From the NCBI GenBank assembly GCA_903864505.1, contig CAIPGC010000172.1, positions 1-48,623 on the forward strand: 48,623 nucleotides of DNA. Reading direction: 5' to 3'. Both the position numbers and the translations under genes were made by a program. The notes beneath the pieces are model-generated. The model saw only the letters and a program-made list of their open reading frames with translations, searched no databases and was not told where the DNA came from. Shown here piece by piece: positions 1-8,945 of this stretch. This DNA is from an uncultured beta proteobacterium (lineage in GTDB: Bacteria; Pseudomonadota; Gammaproteobacteria; Burkholderiales; Burkholderiaceae_C). Every line of letters starts with the position of its first letter. Position 1 is the first letter of the stretch.

Positions 1-27
1 TACTAATTGCTCGTGCGGCTTGACCCT
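1..27 (+). rRNA. rrl: 23S ribosomal RNA, 3' end only
   Basis: The first bases align with the conserved 3' terminus of bacterial 23S rRNA: E. coli ends TACTAATGAACCGTGAGGCT followed by TAACCTT, and the window opens TACTAATTGCTCGTGCGGCT followed by TGACCCT. The gene therefore continues upstream of the window. A spacer of about 150 bases (28-177) without an obvious gene separates it from 5S rRNA. The exact end is approximate. Confidence 0.8.
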
Positions 28-177
28 ATAACTTTGATGTACGCAAGTACTTCAAGGAAGTTATGCCAAGTTGACGCATTCAAAAATGCCCTCTAGCAAT
101 AGAGAGCGTCGTAAAAGACAAGCTGATTAGCTCTATAAATTGGTTGCCTTGACTATAGTCAAGGTGGCAACAAGTTA

Positions 178-293
178 TGCCTGACGACCATAGCGAGGTG
201 GTACCACTCCTTCCCATCCCGAACAGGACAGTGAAACGCCTCTGCGCCGATGATAGTGCGGGTTCCCGTGTGAAAGTAGGTCATCGTCAGGCT
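178..293 (+). rRNA. rrf: 5S ribosomal RNA
   Basis: About 116 bases match the betaproteobacterial 5S rRNA pattern. The 5' end TGCCTGACG pairs with CGTCAGGC at the 3' end to form helix I. The internal blocks CCCATCCCGAAC and GATGATAGTGCGG are the conserved loop and helix sequences. It is the last gene of an rRNA operon and is followed 15 bases later by a strong intrinsic terminator. The ends are good to a few bases. Confidence 0.96.
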
Positions 294-307
294 ATTACAG
301 CCTAAAA

Positions 308-336
308 CGCCCCCCTCAATCGAGGGGGGCGTTTTT
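308..336 (+). terminator. rRNA operon intrinsic terminator, likely bidirectional
   Basis: A perfect 10-bp stem (CGCCCCCCTC at 308-317 pairing with 322-331) encloses a 4-base loop and is followed by TTTTT at 332-336. The left side is preceded by AAAA at 304-307, so the same hairpin ends in a T-run on the minus strand too. It can therefore also terminate the facing gene whose stop codon is at 335-337. Confidence 0.93.
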
Positions 337-1084
337 ATTTCGGAGTCGCTTCGGACAGATGGGCCGCCAAGGTGCGCACGCCCACGTCAGTGCTGTTGTC
401 AAACAGTATTTCCATGAGTTTTGTTTCGCGTTCTCGAATCGTGGTGAGAAAGTCGGTCACGCTGCCCCCTTCGCCTGCAATGTCCGAAAATGTATCGAAA
501 CCCGATTCAAGAAAGCTCTGCAACTCGGTCAAGCCTCCTGCGCAAGCGGGTCGACGCATCATCCTGAGCATCATGCGCAGTCCCGGTGTCCGGGTTAGTC
601 GGCTTAACTCGGTACCAATTTGTAATACGAGATCCAACTGCTGAGCCCGTTCACTCGTGCGCCCCACAATGTGCCAAGCATTTATATAAGATGTTGCATC
701 TGAATTGATGCCCGTTGCCAGGCTCAACCAGGCTTTGGCCATCGCAAAATCGAGTTCCTCCGTCAGGACATGGAGTTCGGCCAGTGCTACGGCCGTTCCG
801 ACAACCTGTTTTGGAAGCAGCCTCTGTAGCGCACCAGCGATCTTGGCGAACTGCGCATCACGCAGCGAATAGTCCTTTTCGCTGTACAACTCAATGAGAA
901 AAAATCGAGCTGCGTTTCCGTATTCAGGTGACTGAAGCAGATCCCTATAGGTTCCTGAAAAGCGACGGGACTGCAGTGACTTGACTGCTGTGAAAGCCCC
1001 TTGGAGTGGGCCACAGCACTGCGCCTCGTTGCGCAGCGACACCACCCTTGCGACCGCCTCGCGAATTCTTTCAGCCGAGTTCAT
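335..1084 (-). CDS. Conserved hypothetical protein, helical
   Basis: A 249-residue protein I do not recognise. It starts with ATG at 1084-1082 and stops with TAA inside the T-run of the rRNA terminator, which it appears to share. There is no signal peptide or transmembrane segment. The sequence is rich in Leu, Ala, Arg and Glu and reads as mostly alpha-helical. A distinctive stretch near residue 60 reads FFLIELYSEKDYSLRDAQF. The helical pairs resemble TPR-like or orphan helical-bundle proteins, but no catalytic motif is visible. It is divergent from the GNAT gene, about 115 bases away. No function is proposed. Confidence 0.7.
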   Translation of the reverse strand: MNSAERIREAVARVVSLRNEAQCCGPLQGAFTAVKSLQSRRFSGTYRDLLQSPEYGNAARFFLIELYSEKDYSLRDAQFAKIAGALQRLLPKQVVGTAVALAELHVLTEELDFAMAKAWLSLATGINSDATSYINAWHIVGRTSERAQQLDLVLQIGTELSRLTRTPGLRMMLRMMRRPACAGGLTELQSFLESGFDTFSDIAGEGGSVTDFLTTIRERETKLMEILFDNSTDVGVRTLAAHLSEATPK

Positions 1085-1199
1085 ATGGCGGAAAGTCTAC
1101 ACGTCAGATAGCCTCGCTGAAGTGGCATATTTGCCGAAAATATTCGTGTTTCCAGCATATTGGAGTGGTTACACTAGGGTTTACCCTTATATTGTGTGC

Positions 1200-1904
1200 A
1201 TGTATCAAATGAAAGATCTTTTGTCTGCATCAATGCGAATAGCGGTGAATTTTCTTCGTCCGCCCGGATTCGAGGGTACGGACTCCCACTTGGCGGGTGT
1301 GTCCACAATTCAAGTCCCAATCCGCTCTCTCGGGGAAAATCACCGGGCTCGTATCGAGCAACACCTCCTGTCATTGTCGCCTCAAGACCGGCACCTTCGA
1401 TTTGGCTATACGGCGCAGGACGTCCATATTCAACGCTATGTCGCCGGGCTCAACTTTGAGCGAGACGAGATCTTCGGAATTTACAACCGAAAGTTGGTGT
1501 TGCTAGCGGTGGCTCACTTGGCCTACAGCGAGAATGCTCACAACGAGGCTGGCGCTGAATTTGGTGTATCCGTTTTGGCAAGCGCGCGCGGCAGAGGGTA
1601 TGGCGCGCGCCTTTTTGAGAGAGCCGCCCTGCACGCGGGCAATGATGGTGTCGGTGTGATGTTCATTCACGCGCTGAGTGAAAACTCCGCCATGCTGCAA
1701 ATTGCTCGCAACGCGGGTGCACTTGTCCAACGCGATGGTCAGGAATCCGAGGCATTCTTGAAGCTGCCCAAGCCCACTTTGGACAGTCGCGCGACCGAGA
1801 TGGTGGAGGAGCAAGTTGCTCAGACGGACTATCGGATCAAGTGGCAAGCCAAGCAGTTGTGGGAGTTCCTGGCTAATTTGCAGAAAATCCGCCAGAGGGT
1901 CTAA
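1200..1904 (+). CDS. GNAT family N-acetyltransferase
   Basis: The protein is about 234 residues and looks like a Gcn5-related N-acetyltransferase, which would transfer acetyl from acetyl-CoA to an unknown amine. The central part has the GNAT core: AEFGVSVLASARGRGYGARL, with the R/Q-x-x-G-x-G/A acetyl-CoA loop as RGRGYG, followed by a helix and the strand VMFIHALSENSAMLQIARNAG. The N-terminal part (DRHLRFGYT) is typical of the subgroup often annotated only as GNAT. The C-terminal 45 residues are a charged extension. The start is uncertain: ATGs at 1200, 1209 and 1233 are in frame and none has a good Shine-Dalgarno. A longer frame opens at 981 but overlaps the divergent gene. It appears monocistronic. 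Confidence 0.78.
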   Translation: MYQMKDLLSASMRIAVNFLRPPGFEGTDSHLAGVSTIQVPIRSLGENHRARIEQHLLSLSPQDRHLRFGYTAQDVHIQRYVAGLNFERDEIFGIYNRKLVLLAVAHLAYSENAHNEAGAEFGVSVLASARGRGYGARLFERAALHAGNDGVGVMFIHALSENSAMLQIARNAGALVQRDGQESEAFLKLPKPTLDSRATEMVEEQVAQTDYRIKWQAKQLWEFLANLQKIRQRV

Positions 1905-1954
1905 ATCCGCTATCCTCGGGGTTCCAAAATTACGGCACGATTGCCCATACGCCA

Positions 1955-2824
1955 GTGTCAGACCCCCATCCCGCGCGGTTTATTGACAGGGAAGATAAGC
2001 GCACTTTCCTGCAAAAACTCGCTGAGTTCATTCATCCAGGGCCAGATTCGACCGCCGAACTGATTGAAACACTGGCCGAAGCTGAAGATAACAAGATCAT
2101 TGGGGCGGAATCACGCGCCATGCTCGAGGGGGTCATACGGATGGCCGACATGACTGCAGGCGATGTCATGGTTCCAGCGACACGCATGGACATGCTTAAT
2201 TTGCAGGGGCCGCTCGACGATCTGCTGCACACGGTGATTGATACGGGGCACTCACGCTTCCCAATTTATGAAGGGGAGCGGGAAAATGTCATTGGAATCT
2301 TGATGGCCAAGGATCTGCTTAAGTTGCAGCGTGCGCCTGAACTCAACATTCGTGCACTGCTACGCCCGGCAGTGTTTGTTCCTGAGACCAAGGGTCTTAA
2401 CGATCTGTTGCGCGAGTTCAGAGGAAATCGAAACCACTTGGCCATCGTGATTGATGAGTTTGGCCGTGTGGCAGGCTTGATTACGATTGAGGACGTATTG
2501 GAACAAATCGTCGGGGAGATTGAGGACGAGTTCGACATTGCCGAGGACGAAGGGGATATTTTTGGCCTGGCAGACCGTACTTACCGGGTCAGCGGTGATA
2601 CACCATTAGAGCGTGTCAATGATGCTTTTTCAGTCAACTTGGCAGGATCAGATGCAGGTGACCACTTTGACACCATTGGCGGCCTGGTGGCGCATGAAAT
2701 GGGACATGTCCCCAAGCGTGGCGAGCGGTACACCCAGTCAGGGCTGGACTTTGTGGTCATGCATACCAAGGGTGGGGCGGTGCGTTGGTTTCGGGTGTCT
2801 CCGGCAAGCGATAAGACCCCCTAA
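1955..2824 (+). CDS. corC: CorC/HlyC family CBS-domain protein
   Basis: A 289-residue soluble protein with a GTG start at 1955. It has two CBS domains: one around residues 65-125 (MTAGDVMVPATRMDML, then GHSRFPIYEGERENVIGIL) and one around 130-190 (RPAVFVPETKGLNDLLREFR, then AIVIDEFGRVAGLITIEDVLEQIVGEIEDE). A C-terminal CorC/HlyC transporter-associated domain follows. It lacks the DUF21 membrane domain of larger relatives, as E. coli CorC does. CorC/YbeX is linked to Mg/Co homeostasis and, in many proteobacteria, sits directly before lnt as here, with 5 bases between the stop and the lnt start. The biochemical role of CorC is not settled. Confidence 0.93.
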   Translation: MSDPHPARFIDREDKRTFLQKLAEFIHPGPDSTAELIETLAEAEDNKIIGAESRAMLEGVIRMADMTAGDVMVPATRMDMLNLQGPLDDLLHTVIDTGHSRFPIYEGERENVIGILMAKDLLKLQRAPELNIRALLRPAVFVPETKGLNDLLREFRGNRNHLAIVIDEFGRVAGLITIEDVLEQIVGEIEDEFDIAEDEGDIFGLADRTYRVSGDTPLERVNDAFSVNLAGSDAGDHFDTIGGLVAHEMGHVPKRGERYTQSGLDFVVMHTKGGAVRWFRVSPASDKTP

Positions 2825-2829
2825 CGCTG

Positions 2830-4395
2830 ATGCACCTTCAGGTCTCATCGCGCCGTCATCTGAATTCCTGGTTTCTGAGGTTCGCTATTATTTTCGTAGC
2901 GGCATGCGCTCAGTCCGCGGGCGTTGCATGGCCTTTTGACTTCGCACTCGCGCACGGCCAACCGGTCTGGTGGCTCCAGAGCGCGGGTTTGGCCGCGCTG
3001 GTGCGAATGCTATGGGACAGCACCCATTGGAGGCAGGCCTTTGGCTGGGGTCTGCTGTTTGCTACGGTTTGGCAAACAGGCACATTCTGGTGGTTGTATG
3101 TATCTATGCATACTTACGCTGGCCTGCATGCGTTGGTGGCAGCCGGTGCGGTAGCACTCTTGGCTGCTGCCTTGGGTATTTATTACGCCGGGGCATGTGC
3201 CTTGTGGTGGCGCTTGTCCCTAAGCCGACCCCTCATTGCGAGCCTGACATTTGCAGCGGCCTGGACCCTCGCGGAACTGGCACGGGGAACTTGGTTCACA
3301 GGATTCGGTTGGGGTGCCATTGCCTATGCACATGTAGACGGGCCGCTGGCAGGCCTTGCGCCGTGGCTTGGGGGCTATGGTGTCGGTGCGCTGGCTGCCT
3401 GGCTTGCAGCATCCATTGCACTAGTTTCCCAGAGCGGGCTAGGTCAACGACTGATGCTTGTGCTGCTACTGGTGATCGGAACCGCTCTGCCCATCTTCAA
3501 AGCACATTGGTCTACCGACGCAGGGGCACTGTCGGTCACCCTTCTGCAAGGCAACATTCCGCAGGATGAGAAGTTTGAATCGGGTACAGGGGTGCCGCTG
3601 GCGCTGGACTGGTACCGGGAGCAATTGGGAGCAAGCAAAAGTTCCTTGGTGGTGGCTCCGGAGACCGCAATTCCACAACTGCCACAGGAACTCCCGGTTG
3701 GGTATTGGGACGAAATTCGACGCCCCTATATGGAAGGAAAACAGGCGGCATTGGTGGGAGTTCCGTGGGGCAATTACGCACAGGGCTATACCAATGCGGT
3801 GGTGGGGTTTCTACCTGAGCCCGGGGAAGTGTGGCGCTACGACAAACATCATCTCGTACCGTTTGGCGAATTCATTCCGCCCTTGTTCAAGTGGTTTACC
3901 GCTCTTATGCATATTCCGCTCGGTGATTTCAACCGGGGCGCTCTAGGGCAAGCGTCGTTTGTTTGGGCCGGACAGCGTCTGGCCCCGAACATCTGTTACG
4001 AAGACCTGTTCGGCGAAGAGTTGGGCGCACGGTTCATCGATCCGGCATTGGCTCCCACAGTGTTTGTCAACGTCAGCAATATAGGCTGGTTTGGTGACAC
4101 CGTGGCGATTGACCAGCATCTGCAGATTTCGCGGATGCGTGCGCTCGAGTTCGAGCGACCCTTTGTACGGGCGACCAATACCGGCGCCACTGTGATCATG
4201 GACCACCATGCCAACATCACAGCTAGCTTGCCACGTTACACGCGTGGCGTGCTCAGCGGTGAGGTTCATGGGCGCAATGGTATTACGCCCTACGCCTGGT
4301 GGGTGTCTCGGTTTGGCCTTTGGCCGCTGTGGTTGCTCGCGTTGGCGATGGTGGTCGGGGCAGGACGAAAAACGACATGCGCGCGCGAACCGTAA
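2830..4395 (+). CDS. lnt: Apolipoprotein N-acyltransferase
   Basis: Lnt is the inner-membrane enzyme that N-acylates the diacylglyceryl-cysteine of apolipoproteins, the last step of lipoprotein maturation. The 521-residue length matches the family (E. coli 512). The N-terminal ~200 residues contain several hydrophobic segments, followed by a nitrilase-like domain. The catalytic triad is visible: Glu about 277 in APETAIP, Lys about 339 in YDKHHLVPFGEF, and Cys about 389 in NICYEDLFGEE. These positions track E. coli E267/K335/C387. The gene follows corC by 5 bases and is almost certainly co-transcribed with it. A start slightly downstream of 2830 is possible. Confidence 0.97.
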   Translation: MHLQVSSRRHLNSWFLRFAIIFVAACAQSAGVAWPFDFALAHGQPVWWLQSAGLAALVRMLWDSTHWRQAFGWGLLFATVWQTGTFWWLYVSMHTYAGLHALVAAGAVALLAAALGIYYAGACALWWRLSLSRPLIASLTFAAAWTLAELARGTWFTGFGWGAIAYAHVDGPLAGLAPWLGGYGVGALAAWLAASIALVSQSGLGQRLMLVLLLVIGTALPIFKAHWSTDAGALSVTLLQGNIPQDEKFESGTGVPLALDWYREQLGASKSSLVVAPETAIPQLPQELPVGYWDEIRRPYMEGKQAALVGVPWGNYAQGYTNAVVGFLPEPGEVWRYDKHHLVPFGEFIPPLFKWFTALMHIPLGDFNRGALGQASFVWAGQRLAPNICYEDLFGEELGARFIDPALAPTVFVNVSNIGWFGDTVAIDQHLQISRMRALEFERPFVRATNTGATVIMDHHANITASLPRYTRGVLSGEVHGRNGITPYAWWVSRFGLWPLWLLALAMVVGAGRKTTCAREP

Positions 4396-4425
4396 AATGA
4401 ACGCTGTGCAAGAGAGCCAGCCGCG

Positions 4426-4448
4426 CTGACCCGTGGTCAGACTTTTCG
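4426..4448 (+). terminator. Weak hairpin between lnt and glyQ
   Basis: A perfect 6-bp stem (CTGACC at 4426-4431 with GGTCAG at 4435-4440) has a 3-base loop and is followed by ACTTTT. It could be a weak terminator for corC-lnt or a leader hairpin for glyQ. The short stem and short T-run keep confidence low. Confidence 0.35.
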
Positions 4449-4498
4449 CAAAACCAATTTTCTTGCGTGCTCCACAGTGCGCGATTGAAGCCAAAATA

Positions 4499-5419
4499 AT
4501 GCTTACATTTCAGCAAATCATACTTCGGCTGCAGGACTACTGGGATCGGCAGGGCTGCGCCCTATTGCAGCCCTACGACATGGAAGTCGGAGCGGGGACA
4601 TCGCACACCGCTACGTTCTTGAGAGCGCTTGGACCTGAACCCTGGAAAGCCGCTTATGTGCAGCCCAGTCGCCGCCCGAAGGATGGGCGATATGGCGAGA
4701 ACCCCAACCGACTTCAGCACTACTACCAGTACCAGGTGGTACTGAAGCCCGCACCCAGCAACATTCTGGAGCTCTATCTGGGTTCGCTCGAAGCACTGGG
4801 CTTTGATTTGAAGAAGAACGATATCCGCTTTGTTGAGGACGATTGGGAAAATCCGACGCTGGGCGCTTGGGGGTTGGGCTGGGAGGTTTGGCTCAATGGC
4901 ATGGAGGTGACACAGTTCACCTACTTCCAGCAGGTCGGCGGCGTCGATTGCCGTCCGATCACTGGGGAAATAACATACGGCCTGGAGCGTCTGGCGATGT
5001 ACCTTCAGGGCGTGGACAACGTCTACAACCTGACCTGGACGGAGCGGGGCGACGGCTCCAGGCTCACCTATGGCGATGTCTACAAGCAAAACGAAGTGGA
5101 GCAGTCCACCTATAACTTTGAACACAGCGATTCCGAATTCCTGTTTACGGCCTTTGGTGCCCACGAGAAGCAGGCAAAGTATTTGATGGAACAGCAACTG
5201 GCCTTGCCCGCCTACGAGCAGGTTTTGAAGGCGGCCCACAGTTTCAACTTGCTCGATGCACGCGGATCGATCAGTGTCACCGAGCGCGCTGCGTACATCG
5301 GGCGCATCCGCAACCTGGCGCGTAGCGTGGCGCAAAGCTATTTTGAAAGCAGGGAGCGCCTTGGCTTCCCCTTGGCACCGCGGGAGTGGGTGGAACAAAT
5401 GGACAAGAAGGCGGCGTAA
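4499..5419 (+). CDS. glyQ: Glycyl-tRNA synthetase alpha subunit
   Basis: This is the alpha chain of the alpha2beta2 bacterial glycyl-tRNA synthetase, which carries the class II catalytic core that activates glycine and charges tRNA-Gly. It has 306 residues (E. coli 303). The start [20 protein letters not shown] at 4499 matches the family N-terminus; an in-frame ATG at 4433 would add 22 unrelated residues and was rejected. Conserved blocks include [40 protein letters not shown] and the YFQQVGG and [15 protein letters not shown] segments. It lies 4 bases before glyS and is part of the same operon. Confidence 0.98.
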   Translation: MLTFQQIILRLQDYWDRQGCALLQPYDMEVGAGTSHTATFLRALGPEPWKAAYVQPSRRPKDGRYGENPNRLQHYYQYQVVLKPAPSNILELYLGSLEALGFDLKKNDIRFVEDDWENPTLGAWGLGWEVWLNGMEVTQFTYFQQVGGVDCRPITGEITYGLERLAMYLQGVDNVYNLTWTERGDGSRLTYGDVYKQNEVEQSTYNFEHSDSEFLFTAFGAHEKQAKYLMEQQLALPAYEQVLKAAHSFNLLDARGSISVTERAAYIGRIRNLARSVAQSYFESRERLGFPLAPREWVEQMDKKAA

Positions 5420-5423
5420 CACC

Positions 5424-7556
5424 ATGACCACCCAAAACCTGTTGGTAGAACTGTTTGTGGAAGAGTTGCCCCCCAAGGCATTGCAGAAACTCGGGGATGC
5501 ATTTGCCACACAACTGGCAGAGCAACTCCGAATCATGGGGCTGGCCGATGCCGACTCTGTGGCGACTGCCTACGCCTCTCCGCGTCGCCTGGCGGCCCAT
5601 GTTACCCATGTCTGGATCAAGGCGGCCGACAAGGCAGTGCAGCAAAAGCTCATGCCTGTCTCGGTCGGCCTTGACGGTTCGGGTAAGGCAACGACCGCAT
5701 TGTTGAAAAAGCTGCAGGCTATCGGTGCCGATGTGTCGGATCCGGTTGCCGCCGTAGCGTCGCTCAAGCGCGCACCGGACGGTAAGGCGGAAGCCCTTTT
5801 TTACGATAGTTTGGTCACAGGAGCCACGCTCGATACGGGTTTGCAAAGGGCATTGGAAGAGGCGCTTGCCAAGTTGCCCATCCCAAAAGTGATGAGCTAC
5901 CAGTTGGAATCTGACTGTGCATTGCCGGGTTGGACCAGCGTCAATTTCGTGCGTCCAGCGCACTCCCTGATCGCACTGCATGGCAGCACAGTGGTTCCAG
6001 TGAAGGCGCTGGGGCTGCGTGCCGGAAATACGACGCAAGGCCATCGGTTCGAGGCGGCGGTTTCGCCGGTGGTCATTGACAACGCCGATCGCTACGCCGA
6101 CACCCTGGCCAGAGATGGTGCGGTGATTGCATCTTTCCCCCTGCGCCGGGCCGAGATTGTTCGCCAGCTCGCGGTGGCGGCGCAGAGACTGGGTAACGGC
6201 GTTCTACCCATTGAAGACGATGCGCTACTGGACGAGGTGACGGCCTTGGTGGAGCGCCCGAACGTGCTGGTGTGTGAATTCGAGAAGCAGTTTTTGGACG
6301 TGCCGCAGGAATGCTTGATTCTGACCATGAAGGCCAACCAGAAGTACTTTCCACTGCTGGATGCGCAAGGCCGGTTAACGCATCAGTTTCTGGTGGTGAG
6401 CAACATCCGACCGGACGATGCCAGTGCCGTAGTAGGAGGCAACGAGCGCGTGGTGCGGCCGCGTCTGGCGGACGCGAAGTTTTTCTACGACCAGGACCGC
6501 AAGAAGACCCTGTCTTCCCGTGTCGAGGGACTGTCGAAAGTGGTTTACCACAACAAGTTGGGAACCCAAGGCGAGCGGGTTCTGCGTGTGCGCGCGATTG
6601 CCAGGGCACTGGGCTGGCAACTCGGCGGTGATACCTTGGCCGACGCTGCAGACGTTGCGGCCCAACTGGCAAAGGCCGATCTGCTGACCGATATGGTGGG
6701 CGAGTTCCCGGAACTGCAGGGCATTATGGGCGGTTATTACGCACGCCATGACGGCGAGTCCCAAGATGTCGCATTCGCCATAGAAGACCATTACAAGCCC
6801 CGGTTTGCCGGCGATGTCCTGCCGCGCAACGAAGTCGGTGTGGTAGTCGCACTGGCTGACAAACTCGAAACCCTGGTTGGCATGTTTGGTATTGGCAATC
6901 TGCCCAGTGGCGACAAGGATCCGTTTGCCTTGCGCCGCCATGCGCTGGGGGTGATCCGCATGCTGATCGAAAAGGACTTGGCGCTGGATGTGAACAAGGT
7001 CATTGGGGATGCCGCGTCGGCGTTTGGGGACAAGATTTCCAACGTTAGCGTGGCGCTCTCGGACTTTATTTTTGACCGTCTTGCGGGCTCATTGCGGGAG
7101 CAGGGCTACAGTGCGCAGGAGATCGATGCGGTTTTGGCCTTGCGCCCGCAGCGTCTGGGCGACGTCACCCGTCGACTGGCGGCCGTGCGCGCCTTTGCGG
7201 CCTTGCCCGAGGCTGCTGCGCTGGCCGCCGCCAACAAGCGCATCGGCAACATTCTGAAGAAAGCGGCAGAGGCCGATCCGCATGTGAGCGAGATCCTGCT
7301 GCAGGAACCTGCAGAGATTGCGCTGTATGCGGCCATGAAAGACCTGGCACCGCGGGCGAATGCCCAATTCGAGGCAGGTGACTACACAGCTTCGTTACAA
7401 ACGCTGGCCGCCTTGCGCGCGCCGGTGGATGCATTTTTCGATGGTGTGATGGTGAATGCGCAGGCGCTGGATCTGCGGTTAAACCGGCAAGGCCTGCTCA
7501 AAGCCCTGCATACCACTATGAACCGGGTCGCCGAACTGTCCCGGCTCGTCAGCTAA
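5424..7556 (+). CDS. glyS: Glycyl-tRNA synthetase beta subunit
   Basis: The beta chain of tetrameric GlyRS, needed for tRNA binding. It has 710 residues against 689 in E. coli. The start ATG at 5424 gives the typical N-terminus LLVELFVEELPPKALQKLG; the frame stays open upstream inside glyQ but that extension is spurious. Family blocks are VERPNVLVCEFEKQFLDVP, LTMKANQKYFPLLD, NERVVRPRLADAKFFYDQD and the HD-like segment LLTDMVGEFPELQGIMGGYY. A DALR-type anticodon-binding domain ends the protein. It is translationally close to glyQ (4 bases) and is followed 9 bases later by gmhB. Confidence 0.98.
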   Translation: MTTQNLLVELFVEELPPKALQKLGDAFATQLAEQLRIMGLADADSVATAYASPRRLAAHVTHVWIKAADKAVQQKLMPVSVGLDGSGKATTALLKKLQAIGADVSDPVAAVASLKRAPDGKAEALFYDSLVTGATLDTGLQRALEEALAKLPIPKVMSYQLESDCALPGWTSVNFVRPAHSLIALHGSTVVPVKALGLRAGNTTQGHRFEAAVSPVVIDNADRYADTLARDGAVIASFPLRRAEIVRQLAVAAQRLGNGVLPIEDDALLDEVTALVERPNVLVCEFEKQFLDVPQECLILTMKANQKYFPLLDAQGRLTHQFLVVSNIRPDDASAVVGGNERVVRPRLADAKFFYDQDRKKTLSSRVEGLSKVVYHNKLGTQGERVLRVRAIARALGWQLGGDTLADAADVAAQLAKADLLTDMVGEFPELQGIMGGYYARHDGESQDVAFAIEDHYKPRFAGDVLPRNEVGVVVALADKLETLVGMFGIGNLPSGDKDPFALRRHALGVIRMLIEKDLALDVNKVIGDAASAFGDKISNVSVALSDFIFDRLAGSLREQGYSAQEIDAVLALRPQRLGDVTRRLAAVRAFAALPEAAALAAANKRIGNILKKAAEADPHVSEILLQEPAEIALYAAMKDLAPRANAQFEAGDYTASLQTLAALRAPVDAFFDGVMVNAQALDLRLNRQGLLKALHTTMNRVAELSRLVS

Positions 7557-7565
7557 GGTTCATCC

Positions 7566-8144
7566 ATGAAAATTGTCATTCTCGATCGCGACGGCACCAT
7601 CAACGAGGACAGTGCGGACTACATCAAGTCGCCGGCTGAGTGGCAGCCCTTACCCGGCGCGCTGGAGGCCATCGCCCGTTTAAACCACGCAGGTTGGCAT
7701 GTGGTGGTTGCGAGCAATCAGTCCGGACTTGGCAGGGGTTTGTTTGATGTGGCGACATTGAACGCCATGCATGCCAAGATGCACACCATGCTGGCAGCGG
7801 TCGGCGCTCGGGTAGACGCGGTCTTTTATTGCCCGCATGCCCCCGAAGAGAATTGCCACTGCCGCAAGCCCGAGCCGGGGCTCTTTGAGCAAATTGGGGA
7901 GCGCTATGGGATCGAGCTTGATGGTTTGCCGGCGGTGGGCGACTCGGCTCGCGACGTGACCGCTGCCGTGGCGGCGGGCTGCGAGCCGCATCTGGTGCTG
8001 ACCGGCAAGGGGGCAGCATACCGTGGGATAGCCCTGCCGGAGAGCTTTCCGGCCCACACCAGGGTGCACGAGGACCTGGCCGCGTTCGCCGAGTTCCTGA
8101 CTCTTCGCGACGCGTTGCCCCGTCCAGCGGGTACAAACCCATAA
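7566..8144 (+). CDS. gmhB: D-glycero-D-manno-heptose-1,7-bisphosphate 7-phosphatase
   Basis: A HAD-superfamily phosphatase that removes the 7-phosphate from heptose 1,7-bisphosphate in ADP-heptose synthesis for the LPS inner core. It has 192 residues, the usual size. Motif I is DRDGTIN at residues 6-12 (nucleophile and acid Asp). Motif II lies in VVASNQSGLGRG. The family zinc loop is CPHAPEENCHCRKPEPG (residues about 91-107), and motif III/IV is GDSARDV near residue 125. It sits between glyS and plsC in a closely packed run, an arrangement common in Burkholderiales. The cytoplasmic location is inferred from the absence of a signal peptide. Confidence 0.96.
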   Translation: MKIVILDRDGTINEDSADYIKSPAEWQPLPGALEAIARLNHAGWHVVVASNQSGLGRGLFDVATLNAMHAKMHTMLAAVGARVDAVFYCPHAPEENCHCRKPEPGLFEQIGERYGIELDGLPAVGDSARDVTAAVAAGCEPHLVLTGKGAAYRGIALPESFPAHTRVHEDLAAFAEFLTLRDALPRPAGTNP

Positions 8145-8157
8145 TCGCACCCAAGAG

Positions 8158-8940
8158 ATGGAGAACCACCACAAGGGGGAAAGGACACTGTTGACGATGC
8201 TGGTGTCGGCCGTCCGTTCAGTCACGCACCTGCTCTGGATGGCAGTTACCGTGATTCCCTACACGCTGGCCATTTTGCTGGCATCTGCGCTGGGCCTGCG
8301 GCAGTCCATCGTGTACCGCATTGCCGCTGCCTGGTTGAGCCTGAGTGTCAGTGGGGCGCGCGTTATTCTCGGTATCCACACCCACGTCTCCGGCATGGAC
8401 AACCTCCCGTTGGGTGCAAAGAGTCCAGCAGTGTTGCTGGTCAAACACCAGTCCACCTTCGAAACCTTTTTGATGCCGGCCATCATGCCGCACCCGCTGG
8501 CCTACGTGTTCAAGAAAGAATTACTGTACGTTCCTTTTTTTGGCTGGTCGATCGGTCGACTTGACATGATCCACATCGATCGCAGTCTGCGCACGCAGGC
8601 CTTCAAAAGGGTGGTGGCGCAGGGTAAGGAGCGTTTGGCCCAAGGGGTCTGGATCATCATGTTCCCGGAAGGCACACGCATCGAGCGTGGGCAAAAGGGT
8701 GTCTACGAGACCAGTGGGACTCGCCTGGCCGTGCAGACAGGAGCGCCGGTCATTCCGATTGCGGTCACGTCGGGCAAGTGCTGGCCGCGGCGCGCGTTTC
8801 TCAAGACACCGGGCGTGGTCGAAGTCTCGGTTGGTAAGCCGATTCCAAGCATAGGTCGTCACCACAAGGAACTGATGCAGGAAGTGGAAGACTGGATAGA
8901 GGCAGAAATGCGTCGTCTGGACCCCGAGGCGTATCACTAA
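8158..8940 (+). CDS. plsC: 1-acyl-sn-glycerol-3-phosphate acyltransferase (PlsC family)
   Basis: An acyltransferase expected to convert lysophosphatidic acid to phosphatidic acid at the inner membrane. The N-terminus has a hydrophobic segment (about residues 15-40). Block I is KHQSTFET, an H-x4-E form of the usual H-x4-D catalytic motif; I believe this form is common in the betaproteobacterial subgroup. Block III is FPEGTRIERGQ, and block IV includes GAPVIPIAV. The start is ambiguous. ATG 8158 has almost no Shine-Dalgarno spacing, while TTG 8191 and ATG 8197 follow AAAGG at a better distance and would remove 11-13 polar residues before the membrane segment. It starts 13 bases after gmhB. Confidence 0.93.
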   Translation: MENHHKGERTLLTMLVSAVRSVTHLLWMAVTVIPYTLAILLASALGLRQSIVYRIAAAWLSLSVSGARVILGIHTHVSGMDNLPLGAKSPAVLLVKHQSTFETFLMPAIMPHPLAYVFKKELLYVPFFGWSIGRLDMIHIDRSLRTQAFKRVVAQGKERLAQGVWIIMFPEGTRIERGQKGVYETSGTRLAVQTGAPVIPIAVTSGKCWPRRAFLKTPGVVEVSVGKPIPSIGRHHKELMQEVEDWIEAEMRRLDPEAYH

Positions 8941-8945
8941 ACCCT

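Noticed and set aside
1176-1187. AGGGTTTACCCT palindrome before the GNAT gene, sharing GTTTACCCT with the TonB receptor promoter (36622-36630)
   Set aside because: A nine-base match between two unrelated promoters is close to what chance gives, and the surrounding bases do not align.
4433-4498. Upstream extension of glyQ
   Set aside because: The added 22 residues do not belong to the GlyQ family, whose N-terminus begins at ATG 4499; the ATG at 4433 also falls within a small hairpin.
4396-4498. Possible T-box or glycine riboswitch before glyQ
   Set aside because: The gap is only about 100 bases, with no T-box sequence and no tandem glycine aptamer pattern; T-boxes are not expected in this group.
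8450-8475. Glu instead of Asp in the PlsC H-x4-D motif as a sign of a dead enzyme
   Set aside because: The change is conservative, I recall it from the betaproteobacterial PlsC-like subgroup, and the FPEGTR block is intact.
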